Of a stretch of DNA of 64,000 nucleotides, positions 49,255 to 57,957 are shown one piece after another. Each line of letters starts with the position of its first letter. Position 1 is the stretch's first letter. The stretch comes from Pseudoalteromonas viridis (GTDB taxonomy: Bacteria > Pseudomonadota > Gammaproteobacteria > Enterobacterales > Alteromonadaceae). The notes below the pieces were generated by a model. It saw nothing but the letters and a program-made list of their open reading frames with translations, made no database searches and was not told where the DNA came from. The position numbers were made by a program, and so were the translations under genes. The stretch covers positions 2,294,001 through 2,358,000 of the forward strand of contig NZ_CP072425.1 of the NCBI RefSeq assembly GCF_017742995.1. The letters are read 5' to 3'.

Positions 49255-49971
49255 TCACCCTACAAACTGCTCAGCCAGAATACCCTGAGTAAACTGCATT
49301 TTCAGGTAAAACCCGCGGGGCAGGGTTTTTATGAGCTTGCCCTGAGGACCAATGGCATCTGTCAGGGCTTTACTGTTGGCCGCTTTTGGGCGGATCTGCA
49401 TGACCTCGCCTAGTTTGCCACTGATCTCATCGACCCGCCCCAGCGCAATCAATTCAATTTGCTCTTCCCAGTCCCGCTGTAGCTGCTGTTCCTGCACGGC
49501 GTTTGGTTGCCATAAAAAACCGCTGCCTATGGTCCGGTCTACCGGTGCTATATCTCGCTCAGCCAAAATAGGTAGCCACAATACATGAGCCAGTTTCTTT
49601 TTCACTGTGCTGTCCTGCCAGCGCAAACCAGTCAGATTGGTCAGAGGCACCACAGACACATAGGTGGTTTCTAGTGGCTTGCCGTTATAACCAATCGGCA
49701 AGGTTTTTAGCTCGACACCGATAAATTCAAAGTCGGGTACGGGTTTAGAGCCTGCGCTGGCGCCGAGCACATATTCTATTAGCTGACCCGGCCAGCCTTT
49801 TTCCCGGTTCAGATCCTGCGGAGTTTTAAAATGAAACTGCGCCGCAAGCTCTCCGAGTGTTTGCCCGGCGATGGCATCTACGCGGGTCATAAGTTCGGCA
49901 ATGGAGTGGGGAGGTGTTGGCTTTGACACAATCTGACTCGTCTTTTTCTGCTTGGCCTCGTATAGTAACAA
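49255..49971 (-). CDS. mutH: DNA mismatch repair endonuclease MutH
   Basis: Nicks the unmethylated strand at hemimethylated GATC when activated by MutS-MutL. It has 238 residues (229 in E. coli). Catalytic Asp80, Glu87 and Lys89 lie in the PDFEFIGVELKTL block, the same spacing as E. coli D70/E77/K79. Other landmarks are GWPGQLIEYVLGA and a C-terminal FYLKMQFTQ segment. Its presence implies Dam-directed repair in this organism. It is divergent from rppH, as in E. coli. Confidence 0.96.
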   Translation of the reverse strand: MLLYEAKQKKTSQIVSKPTPPHSIAELMTRVDAIAGQTLGELAAQFHFKTPQDLNREKGWPGQLIEYVLGASAGSKPVPDFEFIGVELKTLPIGYNGKPLETTYVSVVPLTNLTGLRWQDSTVKKKLAHVLWLPILAERDIAPVDRTIGSGFLWQPNAVQEQQLQRDWEEQIELIALGRVDEISGKLGEVMQIRPKAANSKALTDAIGPQGKLIKTLPRGFYLKMQFTQGILAEQFVG

Positions 49972-50167
49972 AAATAATTCGGCAATGTGGATGAAAACCG
50001 CTTTGTGTGTTTTTTGAACTGCTTCGTTGTGGGTTACTCTTTAAGCTGTGACTTTCTCACTCTTTAGGTTTAATTTTATGATTTATATGATCTTTTTAAA
50101 TTTTGCTCCACATCAACAAGGGGTAAAATTAGCCAGGTTTTGGATAAATACAAGTATATAAACATAA

Positions 50168-50271
50168 TTATCCACAGATTCTGTGGAGAAAATGCAGATT
50201 TCATCGTGTTATTGTGGATTTGTCTGTAAAATCATCATGAATAATTAAACTTATGCACAAGTTGTGGGTAA
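50168..50271. promoter_or_regulatory. Cluster of DnaA-box-like sites between mutH and rppH
   Basis: Five 9-mers in 104 bp: TTATCCACA at 50168 (perfect), TTCTCCACA at 50190-50182 (minus), AAATCCACA at 50221-50213 (minus, weak), TTATGCACA at 50251 (matches TTWTNCACA), and TTACCCACA at 50271-50263 (minus). The first two form a TCCACAG / CTGTGGA hairpin. The flanking 50080-50170 is very AT-rich. Confidence 0.6.
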
Positions 50272-50360
50272 GTTGCGTAAAAGCAGGAATTAAATTTGCC
50301 CAGTGCCCTGAGTTGTGGAACAATCAAAATCATATCAAACAAATATACGAGGCACTTAAG

Positions 50361-50879
50361 GTGATTGATGCCGAAGGATTTCGTGCCAATGTAGGAATTG
50401 TTATTTGTAACAATCAGGGGCAGGTATTTTGGGCGCGGCGCTATGGCCAGCATTCATGGCAGTTTCCGCAAGGGGGTGTGGATGAAGGCGAAACACCCGA
50501 ACAGACCATGTACCGTGAATTGCATGAAGAAGTTGGGCTACGACCGGAAGATGTCGAGATTGTTGCCAGCTCAAAACATTGGTTACGTTATAAATTGCCA
50601 AAGCGACTGATCCGCAAAGACTCCAGTCCCGTGTGTATTGGCCAGAAACAAAAATGGTTTCTACTGAAACTCAAGTGCAAAGATGAAGATGTAGACTTAA
50701 TGCGCACTCATCATCCCGAATTTGATGACTGGCGTTGGGTGAGTTACTGGTATCCGGTGCGTCAGGTTGTGTCGTTTAAGCGTGATGTATACCGCCGGGT
50801 AATGAAAGAGTTTGCGCCTTTTGCGATGCCCTTTAATCGCAAAGAGCATGCGCATAAAGATCACTGGCGACGCCGTTAA
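50361..50879 (+). CDS. rppH: RNA pyrophosphohydrolase RppH
   Basis: Nudix enzyme that removes pyrophosphate from the 5' end of mRNA, starting RNase E-dependent decay. The start is set at the GTG at 50361 (product [17 protein letters not shown]), which aligns with the E. coli start [17 protein letters not shown] and has GAGG 8 nt upstream; an ATG at 50253 would add 36 residues with no counterpart. It has 172 residues. The Nudix box Gx5Ex7REUxEExGU spans GGVDEGET...[20 protein letters not shown] and CIGQKQKWF are family blocks. It is followed by ptsP, the usual order. Confidence 0.95.
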   Translation: MIDAEGFRANVGIVICNNQGQVFWARRYGQHSWQFPQGGVDEGETPEQTMYRELHEEVGLRPEDVEIVASSKHWLRYKLPKRLIRKDSSPVCIGQKQKWFLLKLKCKDEDVDLMRTHHPEFDDWRWVSYWYPVRQVVSFKRDVYRRVMKEFAPFAMPFNRKEHAHKDHWRRR

Positions 50880-50963
50880 TCAGTGCAGGCGCAGCCAGAT
50901 TAGGGTTATTAGAAAGAGTAAATGAGCAGTACAGAGCGATTTCTACCAATTTAGGAGTCAGGT

Positions 50964-53243
50964 GTGTTAGCAACATTACGAACCATCGCAGAGGTTGTCT
51001 CTCAGCAGGATAACCTCGAAACGGCCTTATCTCGCTTTGTGATGATGGTTAAGGAGGCAATGCACACAGAGTGTTGCTCGGTTTACTTTGCCGATTATAG
51101 TCAGGACAATTTTGTACTGATGGCCAGCGATGGCCTTAACCCTGATGCAGTCGGGCGGTTTCGGGTTGGCTTTACTGAAGGCCTGGTCGGGCTGGTCGCT
51201 CAGCGGGAAGAGCCGATCAACATAGCGCATGCGCAAAGTCATCCCAGATTTAAACTACACACCGAAGTACACGAAGAAGGCTACAACGCCTTCTTATCGG
51301 TCCCAGTGGTGCATCAACGCAAAGTATTGGGCGTCATTGTGGTTCAGCAACGTGATGAGCGGGTGTTTAGTCACGATGAAGAGTCCTTTCTTATTACACT
51401 GTCTGCGCAACTGGCCTCACAGCTTGCGCAGGTAGAGTTACAATCAGCGCTCAAACAGGATGCCTCCAGTCACAAAACCTCGGTGCTCAAAGGGGTTGCC
51501 AGTGCCCCCGGCATAGCGTTAGGTGAAGCCTTTGTGGTGATCCCTAAGCTCGACTTTGCCAGCATTGAATCTCAGCAATGTGAGCAAATCCATCAGCAGC
51601 GCCAGTTATTCCAGCAAGCGGTGGCCGCGACCCGACAAGAATTTCATGTATTAAAAAACACCCTCAGTGACTCCTTACCCAAAGAAGCGCTGGCCGTATT
51701 TGAGGTCTATCAGCAGCTGTTAGATGCGCGCAGCCTGGGTCAGCGCGTTGAGCAGCAGCTGGAGCAAGGCTGGAATGCCAAATCCGCATTAAAGCATGTG
51801 ATTATCGAGCTGGTGACACAGTTTGAAGCTATGTCCGATCCCTATATCAAAGAGCGGGCGGTCGATGTCAGGGATCTGGGGCTAAGGGTATTGCATCACC
51901 TGGTCAGCACAGAAAGCATGGTAAAAAGCTATCCGGACAATACCATTTTAATTGCCAATGAGCTGACCCCGGCGATGTTGGCCGAAGTACCCAAAGATAA
52001 GCTCAAAGGGGTGATAAGCGTCCATGGTTCGGCGAACTCCCATGCTTCGATCCTGACTCGGGCAATGGGGATCCCCGCAATCTGGGGGATTGAGGATATT
52101 CCGCTGTTGCAGTTCGACGGCAAAGATATGATCCTCGATGCGTATGCCGGGCGGGTGTATATTTCGCCCTCCGACGTGCTGCGTAATGAATACTCTGCTC
52201 TGAAACTGAAAGAGGGTCAGCTGCACGATAAATTTGAGGCCGAGCATCATTTGGCGTCTGTCACTGCCGATGGTGAGCGGATCAGCCTGTTGCTTAATGC
52301 GGGCCTGGACTTATCTACCGAGCACCTCAGCGCCAAATACTGCGATGGCGTGGGTTTGTATCGCACCGAAGCCTGGTTTATGCAGCGCGGACAGTTTCCG
52401 TCACAGGCTGAGCAAGAAAATTGGTATCGCGAGGTGTTGGCGCGTTATCACCCTGAGCCCGTCATTATGCGTACCCTGGATATTGGCGGCGATAAAGTCC
52501 TGGATTATTTTAACATTAGTGAAGATAACCCTTTTCTTGGCTGGCGTGGGATCCGGGTTACGCTTGACCATCCCGAGCTGTTTTTAGACCAACTCAAGGC
52601 CATGCTCAAAGCCAATGCCGGGCTGGGTAACTTACGGATCATGTTGCCCATGGTCAGTCACACAGAAGAAGTCGACGAAGCACTGGCGCTGCTGGAGCAG
52701 GCATACTTTGAACTGCAAGAAGAGTGGGCCGATCAGTTTTATACCATAGATAAGCCAGATATCGGCGTGATGCTGGAAGTGCCATCGAGTATCTTTTTAC
52801 TGCCCGAGTGGGCCGACAAGGTCGATTTTTGCTCTGTCGGAAGCAACGACTTGACGCAATATCTGCTGGCGGTAGACAGAGCCAATGCCCAGGTCGCTGA
52901 GTTGTTTGAACCTTATCACCCTAGTGTGCTGCGGGTCCTGAAAAAAATAGCCGACGACTGTCAGCAGCTTGAATTGCCGTTTAGTCTGTGTGGAGAGTTG
53001 GGTGGTGAGCCCGAAGGCGCGATTTTACTCGTTGCCATGGGGTTTCGTCGCCTCAGCATGAACATTTCATCGTTAAATAAAATAAAGTGGACACTGCGCA
53101 GGCTGGCCGTCAAAGATATGGAGGCTTTACTCGCCCAGTGTCTCGCTGCATCCAGCGCTAAGCAGGTACACAGACTGCTGCGCGAGTTTATGATAGCCCA
53201 AGGCCTCAGTGAGTTACTTTATACCAAAAGTGATACGGCCTGA
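50964..53243 (+). CDS. ptsP: Phosphoenolpyruvate-protein phosphotransferase PtsP (enzyme I-Ntr)
   Basis: First enzyme of the nitrogen PTS; it passes phosphate from PEP to NPr and on to PtsN. It has 759 residues and a GTG start behind TTAGGAG. An N-terminal GAF domain (about 15-160) senses nitrogen status in the family. The PEP-utiliser domains follow, with the phospho-histidine His360 in SANSHASILTRAMGIP. The C-terminal TIM barrel has the PEP-binding ERT/RTEAWFM region, GGDKVLDYF and the active Cys in FSLCGELGG. It lies downstream of rppH and ahead of the TSUP gene. Confidence 0.96.
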   Translation: MLATLRTIAEVVSQQDNLETALSRFVMMVKEAMHTECCSVYFADYSQDNFVLMASDGLNPDAVGRFRVGFTEGLVGLVAQREEPINIAHAQSHPRFKLHTEVHEEGYNAFLSVPVVHQRKVLGVIVVQQRDERVFSHDEESFLITLSAQLASQLAQVELQSALKQDASSHKTSVLKGVASAPGIALGEAFVVIPKLDFASIESQQCEQIHQQRQLFQQAVAATRQEFHVLKNTLSDSLPKEALAVFEVYQQLLDARSLGQRVEQQLEQGWNAKSALKHVIIELVTQFEAMSDPYIKERAVDVRDLGLRVLHHLVSTESMVKSYPDNTILIANELTPAMLAEVPKDKLKGVISVHGSANSHASILTRAMGIPAIWGIEDIPLLQFDGKDMILDAYAGRVYISPSDVLRNEYSALKLKEGQLHDKFEAEHHLASVTADGERISLLLNAGLDLSTEHLSAKYCDGVGLYRTEAWFMQRGQFPSQAEQENWYREVLARYHPEPVIMRTLDIGGDKVLDYFNISEDNPFLGWRGIRVTLDHPELFLDQLKAMLKANAGLGNLRIMLPMVSHTEEVDEALALLEQAYFELQEEWADQFYTIDKPDIGVMLEVPSSIFLLPEWADKVDFCSVGSNDLTQYLLAVDRANAQVAELFEPYHPSVLRVLKKIADDCQQLELPFSLCGELGGEPEGAILLVAMGFRRLSMNISSLNKIKWTLRRLAVKDMEALLAQCLAASSAKQVHRLLREFMIAQGLSELLYTKSDTA

Positions 53244-53309
53244 ACCGCGACTGGAGGCGTGCGCACAGATACGCTACTATAACGCGCCTATAATAATAAG
53301 AGTGTCTTT

Positions 53310-54122
53310 ATGACAATCAGTGTGTTACTCATTTTAAGCTGCGCCTTGCTTGGCTGCATTGTCGGCTTTCTGGCCGGGTTACTCGGTATCGGCGGCGGCT
53401 TGATCATTGTGCCTGTGCTGTCGGCAATCTTATTGTACTTTGAGGTACTGGCCGATGAGCATGTGATAGTGGTTGCCATTGCCACCTCTTTGGCGTCGAT
53501 TTTGTTTACGTCCACCTCCTCTGCGCTGGCTCACCATCGAAATCATAATGTGCCCTGGGAGATTGCCCCTTGGGTGATGACAGGTGTCGCCGTGGGTGCC
53601 TTGGTCAGTGGTTTTATGGTCGCGCTCATACCTGTGCACTGGGTCAAGTGGACGTTTGTCATTTCGGTGTTGCTTATTGCCGCTAAAATGGTCTTCAGTA
53701 CTCGCCCAGGCAAAGCAAAAAAAACGCGAGATCTGCCATCCGGACCTGTGCTGACGGGGATCACTTCGTTAATGGGGGCCTTGTCTGCCATGATAGGTAT
53801 AGGCGGTGGCGTGCTGATTGTGCCGTTACTGAGCTATTTTGGTGTGGACATGCGCAAAGCGATAGGCTGCGCGGCAGTGAGCGGTATTGTGATTGCTTTA
53901 TTTGGCTCTATCGGTTACGTCGTATCGGGGGGGCAGGCATTGAAATTAACCGACGGTTTTGCCGGTTTTGTGTATTTACCGGCATTATTTGGTATTGTGC
54001 TGACATCCTGGTTTGTCGCTCCACTTGGGGCCAAAGCAACACACACTCTGCCGGTGCCAGTGATTAAGAAAGTGTTCGCGTTACTGCTCGTGGTGATTGC
54101 GGGAAAAATGTTATTTTATTGA
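53310..54122 (+). CDS. TSUP (TauE/SafE) family inner-membrane transporter
   Basis: A 270-residue membrane protein of the sulfite/sulfonate exporter TauE/SafE family. About eight transmembrane helices occur in two related halves; each half carries a glycine motif, GLLGIGGGLIIVPVL near residue 25 and AMIGIGGGVLIVPLL near 160, typical of the family. The substrate (sulfite, sulfoacetate or other sulfur compound) cannot be decided. It sits between ptsP and lgt, 9 bp before lgt, so it is likely in that operon. Confidence 0.9.
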   Translation: MTISVLLILSCALLGCIVGFLAGLLGIGGGLIIVPVLSAILLYFEVLADEHVIVVAIATSLASILFTSTSSALAHHRNHNVPWEIAPWVMTGVAVGALVSGFMVALIPVHWVKWTFVISVLLIAAKMVFSTRPGKAKKTRDLPSGPVLTGITSLMGALSAMIGIGGGVLIVPLLSYFGVDMRKAIGCAAVSGIVIALFGSIGYVVSGGQALKLTDGFAGFVYLPALFGIVLTSWFVAPLGAKATHTLPVPVIKKVFALLLVVIAGKMLFY

Positions 54123-54131
54123 GGGAAAGCG

Positions 54132-54926
54132 ATGGCTTTGCAGTTTCCAGAAATCGATCCAATTATTTTTTCGATTGGACCCCTAAGTGTACGCTGGTAT
54201 GGCGTGATGTATCTGATTGGCTTTGCCTTTGCCATGTGGTGGGCAAATAAAGAAGCCGACAAGCCCAACTCGGGCTGGACCAAAGATGAAGTCAGTGATC
54301 TGCTGTTTTACGGCATGCTCGGGGTGATCCTGGGCGGACGCATTGGCTATGTGTTGTTTTACCAGTTCAGCCACTTCCTTGAAAACCCAATGTACCTGCT
54401 GCGTATTGATCAGGGTGGCATGTCATTCCATGGTGGCGCACTAGGGGTGATCGCGGGTATCTTTATTTTTGCCTGGCGATTCAAAAAGTCACCGCTGGCG
54501 GTGGGCGACTTTGTGGTTCCTATGGTACCGGTAGGCCTGTTGGCAGGACGTATTGGTAACTTTATCAATGGTGAGCTTTGGGGCCGTGCTACCGATGTGC
54601 CCTGGGCGGTGGTTTTCCCGACGGGAGGCCCGATTGCACGTCATCCTTCGCAGCTTTACGAGGCGTTCCTGGAAGGGCTGGTGTTGTTCATTATGCTGAT
54701 CTGGTACAGAAAGCAGCCACGTCCAGCCGGCAGCGTGGCAGGTTTGTTCCTGCTTGGATATGGTACTTTCCGTTTCATCGTTGAGTATTTCCGTGAACCG
54801 GATGCCCATATCGGTTTGTATGCCGGTGTGATTTCTCAGGGTCAGATCTTGTCTTTACCTATGGTGATCGGTGGCCTGGGCCTGATGCTCTGGAGCCACA
54901 AACGCACCGCAACTGCCCGCGCTTAA
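54132..54926 (+). CDS. lgt: Phosphatidylglycerol-prolipoprotein diacylglyceryl transferase
   Basis: First step of lipoprotein maturation: adds diacylglycerol to the lipobox cysteine. It has 264 residues and seven membrane segments. Landmarks: [26 protein letters not shown] (essential His) and the signature [23 protein letters not shown] follows. All lipoproteins predicted in this window (SapA, the SPOR and FlgO proteins) depend on this activity. The ribosome site GAGGGAA precedes the ATG. Confidence 0.97.
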   Translation: MALQFPEIDPIIFSIGPLSVRWYGVMYLIGFAFAMWWANKEADKPNSGWTKDEVSDLLFYGMLGVILGGRIGYVLFYQFSHFLENPMYLLRIDQGGMSFHGGALGVIAGIFIFAWRFKKSPLAVGDFVVPMVPVGLLAGRIGNFINGELWGRATDVPWAVVFPTGGPIARHPSQLYEAFLEGLVLFIMLIWYRKQPRPAGSVAGLFLLGYGTFRFIVEYFREPDAHIGLYAGVISQGQILSLPMVIGGLGLMLWSHKRTATARA

Positions 54927-54932
54927 ATGTCG

Positions 54933-54958
54933 GTGGGCCCCAGATCTCAGGGGCCCAC
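54933..54958 (+). terminator. Strong hairpin after lgt, without T-run
   Basis: GTGGGCCCC / GGGGCCCAC, 9 bp, 8-nt loop, 7 bp after the lgt stop. The next bases are ATTACTT, so it may stabilise the 3' end rather than terminate by itself. Confidence 0.55.
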
Positions 54959-54990
54959 ATTACTTGCCAACAAATCCCATCGTGAATTAG

Positions 54991-55018
54991 TTACCCCAGC
55001 TTGCGAACGTAGTATACT
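54991..55018 (+). promoter_or_regulatory. Predicted promoter of thyA
   Basis: -35 TTACCC (54991-54996), 16-bp spacer, -10 TATACT (55013-55018). It lies 58 bp upstream of the ATG and indicates expression independent of lgt. Confidence 0.6.
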
Positions 55019-55075
55019 TTCGTGCCAGATAAGCCCTGAGTCGGGTCATTAGTGAGATCATTTGAGGAGTAAAGC

Positions 55076-55909
55076 ATGAAAGTGTATTTGGAGTTGTTGC
55101 GAGATGTATTAGAAAACGGCACCCAGAAAGGGGACCGCACTGGTACTGGTACGCGCTCCGTATTTGGCCGTCAAATTCGTCACAACCTCCAGGATGGTTT
55201 TCCGCTGCTGACCACCAAAAAGCTGCACTTTAAGAGCATTGCCAACGAGCTGATCTGGTTCCTTAAAGGCGATACCAATAAAACCTGGTTAAACGAAAAC
55301 GGGGTGAAAATCTGGGATGAGTGGGCACTGGAAAACGGCGACCTTGGCCCAATTTATGGCAAGCAGTGGACAGCCTGGCCGACCAAAGACGGCGGGGAAA
55401 TTAATCAAATAGATTACGTGGTCGATACACTCAAAAATAATCCGAACAGCCGTCGCATCTTATTCCATGGCTGGAATGTAGAGTATCTGCCCGATGAGTC
55501 GATGAGTCCGCAAGAAAATGTCCAGGCCGGTCGTATGGCTTTACCGCCGTGTCACCTGCTTTATCAGTTCTACGTGGCAGACGGTAAATTATCCGGGCAG
55601 CTGTATATTCGCAGCTCAGATATTTTCCTGGGGCTGCCGTATAACATCGCCAGTTTGTCTTTGCTGGTACATATGCTGGCGCAACAATGCGACCTTGAAC
55701 CTGGTGAAGTAATTGTCAGCTTTGGCGATTTACATGCTTACTCAAACCACATGGAACAGATTGAGCAGCAGTTACAACGTGAGCCTAAGGGCCTGCCCAC
55801 GTTGAACATTTTACGCAAGCCCGAATCTATTTATGACTATCGCTTTGAGGATTTTGCCATCGAAGGTTACAACGCCGACCCTAACATTAAGGCGCCTGTT
55901 GCAATTTAA
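55076..55909 (+). CDS. thyA: Thymidylate synthase
   Basis: Methylates dUMP to dTMP with methylenetetrahydrofolate. It has 277 residues, slightly longer than E. coli (264) because of an insertion before the active site (region about 85-110, [14 protein letters not shown]). Active-site Cys159 lies in [10 protein letters not shown]; other blocks are [28 protein letters not shown] and [10 protein letters not shown]. Ribosome site GAGGAG. The order lgt-thyA is conserved. Confidence 0.97.
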   Translation: MKVYLELLRDVLENGTQKGDRTGTGTRSVFGRQIRHNLQDGFPLLTTKKLHFKSIANELIWFLKGDTNKTWLNENGVKIWDEWALENGDLGPIYGKQWTAWPTKDGGEINQIDYVVDTLKNNPNSRRILFHGWNVEYLPDESMSPQENVQAGRMALPPCHLLYQFYVADGKLSGQLYIRSSDIFLGLPYNIASLSLLVHMLAQQCDLEPGEVIVSFGDLHAYSNHMEQIEQQLQREPKGLPTLNILRKPESIYDYRFEDFAIEGYNADPNIKAPVAI

Positions 55910-55977
55910 GGAATTTTTGGCATATTATCTATTGTAGGCGGCCAGTGAAGGCCGTCAGGGCAAAAAGGAAGATAGGA

Positions 55978-56592
55978 ATGTTGTATCGCACCCGTATTAA
56001 AAGACGATGCTTAAATCGTCTGTCATCCAGAATCCCCATTGGGTTGGCGTTACTGTGCTGCTTGTCTGCATGTAATAGCGCCCCCACAGCTGACCAGGAA
56101 GCTGAAGATCAGGCCAGGGCTGAGTTGATCAAGACTTATAACCAGCACAAGGCACGCATTGAGCGTGTTGCGCAGATGGAACAGGATCTCAGTCAGCTCC
56201 TGCAACTGTTGTCTAAAAGTAATCAGATTTCCTCTCTGGAACAGCAATTTGCTCAGACAGATAAGCCTGTCATTACGCATCAGGCAACTGATTCAGAGAA
56301 CAAAGCCACACATCAGTCTGGAGGTGTTCATACCCACCTAGTGCAATTTGGTCGTCATCTGCGAAGTGAACGGGCAAATGCGCAAAACTCGCAGATCGAA
56401 CAGTCTTTGCAACTGATGCGAAGTTACTACCCGGATATGTTTAAAGGCGTGTCTATTTTTTTACAACAACCGGCACAAAATGGTACTCGGTTTTATGAGA
56501 CGCGCGCGTCTGGGTTCTTGTCTAAGCAAGAAAGTCAGTTGTTTTGCCGCTTGATAAAAGCAAGTGGCCAGCCCTGTAAATTAGTTAACTAA
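55978..56592 (+). CDS. SPOR-like lipoprotein, first gene of the surface-fibre locus
   Basis: The ATG at 55978 (MLYRTRIKRR) is chosen; it follows AAGGAAG, and an upstream in-frame Met at 55945 lacks one. The product has 204 residues. A basic n-region and hydrophobic stretch end in CCLSAC, giving a lipobox Cys near residue 32. A coiled coil follows (about 45-90), then a linker. The last 35 residues look like the second half of a SPOR fold, with FYETRASGFLSKQESQLFCRLI and a C-X9-C pair. No named family is recognised for the rest. It is encoded before the DUF4402 genes on the same strand. Confidence 0.65.
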   Translation: MLYRTRIKRRCLNRLSSRIPIGLALLCCLSACNSAPTADQEAEDQARAELIKTYNQHKARIERVAQMEQDLSQLLQLLSKSNQISSLEQQFAQTDKPVITHQATDSENKATHQSGGVHTHLVQFGRHLRSERANAQNSQIEQSLQLMRSYYPDMFKGVSIFLQQPAQNGTRFYETRASGFLSKQESQLFCRLIKASGQPCKLVN

Positions 56593-56829
56593 CTAAAAAT
56601 ATTGAAATATAGCTAAAGATTTTATATTTAGGTACGATACAAAGAGGACTGACGAGTTCATTTACTCTAATTTGAGCACTTACTACCCATTGTACTCAAA
56701 AGAGCAGAATTACGTCATCAATCGAATCATTATAAAGTAGTAATGAAAGTGGTGTGCGCATAGTTTATACCACTGATTAAAAATTAATATGGCTAAGTGG
56801 ATTTGGCCGGCACTAAAAAGGACCTACTC
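56593..56829. other. Regulatory gap before the DUF4402 operon
   Basis: AT-rich 237 bp. An 8-bp imperfect inverted repeat TTTGAGCA / TACTCAAA lies at 56671-56700. A possible -10 TATAAA sits near 56731, with no clear -35. No gene is seen. The upstream lipoprotein gene has no evident terminator. Confidence 0.45.
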
Positions 56830-57411
56830 ATGGATAAGTTAATGAATAAATATACCCTGCTCTCAATTCTGGCGGTCATGCCAGCTCTGTCAGATGCCCA
56901 GCCTGCTGAATTTAAGGCAACGGTAAAAGTGACAAACTCATTCAACTTTGTAAAAGTTAATGACTTGGATTTTGGTACAATCCGAGCTGCTGGTGACCCA
57001 GCTGGTGGAGACACGGCAACTCTGACCGTTGCAGCGAACGCAAGTACCGCGCCTACTGTCACTTCAACAGACGCGACCAAGGCATCAATTGCGGTTATCA
57101 ATCCGGGTAGCCCGGCTTCGTTTACTGTGGATGGCGTTGCGCCATATTCTACGCTGACGATTACGGATCCGACGGATACGGCAGTGGCACCTAAAAGCTT
57201 GCCACCAGGCACTCCGGGGTTTTTGCTGGGTAATTTTACCTACTATATGACATCTGGCACTCCAGGCCCCGTTACCGGTACTATTCAGGTTGATGCAACT
57301 GGTGCAGTCGCGTTCAATGTGGGCGCAACTTTGACCACAACCAGCGCCGCTACTGGTAATTATCTAGATGGTGACTATGAAGGTAGTTTCACCTTAGAGC
57401 TAAATTATTAA
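56830..57411 (+). CDS. Secreted DUF4402-type protein, putative major fibre subunit
   Basis: A 193-residue product from the ATG at 56830 behind AAAGGA (an upstream in-frame start at 56797 would spoil the signal peptide). The signal peptide ends SDA, and the mature part begins QPAEFKATV. It is rich in Thr, Ala, Pro and Gly, with no cysteine. The DUF4402 signature is at both ends: VNDLDFGTI near the start of the mature domain and YLDGDYEGSFTLELNY at the C-terminus. Such proteins look like immunoglobulin-like beta-sandwiches similar to pilins. Directly downstream of it is a terminator-like hairpin, suggesting it is made in excess over the next genes. Confidence 0.75.
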   Translation: MDKLMNKYTLLSILAVMPALSDAQPAEFKATVKVTNSFNFVKVNDLDFGTIRAAGDPAGGDTATLTVAANASTAPTVTSTDATKASIAVINPGSPASFTVDGVAPYSTLTITDPTDTAVAPKSLPPGTPGFLLGNFTYYMTSGTPGPVTGTIQVDATGAVAFNVGATLTTTSAATGNYLDGDYEGSFTLELNY

Positions 57412-57419
57412 GTTGTGTT

Positions 57420-57440
57420 GGCGGGCTTCTCCCGCCTTTT
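57420..57440 (+). terminator. Intra-operon attenuator between the two DUF4402 genes
   Basis: GGCGGG / CCCGCC stem, 5-nt loop, then TTTT. It lies 8 bp after the first DUF4402 stop and only 3 bp before the next ATG. A 6-bp all-GC stem with a short T-run would give partial termination. Confidence 0.7.
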
Positions 57441-57443
57441 ACT

Positions 57444-57902
57444 ATGACTAAAGCTCTGATGTGCATCCTGAGTGTATTACTAAGTGTGCCTGGTTATGGG
57501 GCAGTTACACTCAACAGTGATCTAGACTTTGGCACAATTATTGTCGCTACACCTAACCAAATTGGATCTGTTACCGTCTCAACAGCGGGGGTTACCAGTT
57601 CGTCAGGTAGTATTCATGTGATCCAAAAAGGGCACCCGGCAGAGTTATTGCTGGAAGATTTTCCCGTTGGCGTGTACCTGAATGTCACAACATACTTGCT
57701 CAATAATCAACTGAACCATACCAGCCAAAGTACAGCAGGACACCTGGGGATAACAGCGTTACACCATGTCGATAGGGTGTATACAGACCGTTTTGGACGG
57801 GCTCGCTTAGTAATTGGCGGTACCATGCAAAGCCAGCCTCTAACGCACGCCTATCTGGATGGCAACTATCAGACTACGGTCAGCCTTGAAATAAGTTACT
57901 GA
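57444..57902 (+). CDS. Secreted DUF4402-type protein, putative minor subunit
   Basis: A 152-residue product. The signal peptide MTKALMCILSVLLSVPGYGA is followed by VTLNSDLDFGTIIV, the DUF4402 start, and it ends AYLDGNYQTTVSLEISY, the same C-terminal pattern as the preceding protein. The middle differs (LLEDFPVGVYLNVT, TDRFGRARLVIGG). No good ribosome site precedes the ATG because the attenuator hairpin occupies that place, so translation may be low or coupled. A 9-bp hairpin (TGAACAGGC / GCCTGTTCA, 57900-57927) begins in its stop codon. Confidence 0.72.
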   Translation: MTKALMCILSVLLSVPGYGAVTLNSDLDFGTIIVATPNQIGSVTVSTAGVTSSSGSIHVIQKGHPAELLLEDFPVGVYLNVTTYLLNNQLNHTSQSTAGHLGITALHHVDRVYTDRFGRARLVIGGTMQSQPLTHAYLDGNYQTTVSLEISY

Positions 57903-57927
57903 ACAGGCCCACTACGGTGCCTGTTCA
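57900..57927 (+). repeat. Hairpin overlapping the stop codon of the second DUF4402 gene
   Basis: TGAACAGGC / GCCTGTTCA with a 10-nt loop and no T-run. Possibly an mRNA processing or stability element before the chaperone gene. Confidence 0.6.
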
Positions 57928-57957
57928 ACAATATGCAGTTACATAAGGCTCCAAATC

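Noticed and set aside
54933..54958. Standard Rho-independent terminator after lgt
   Set aside because: The stem is strong but is followed by ATTACTT rather than a T-run; reported as a hairpin with moderate confidence only.
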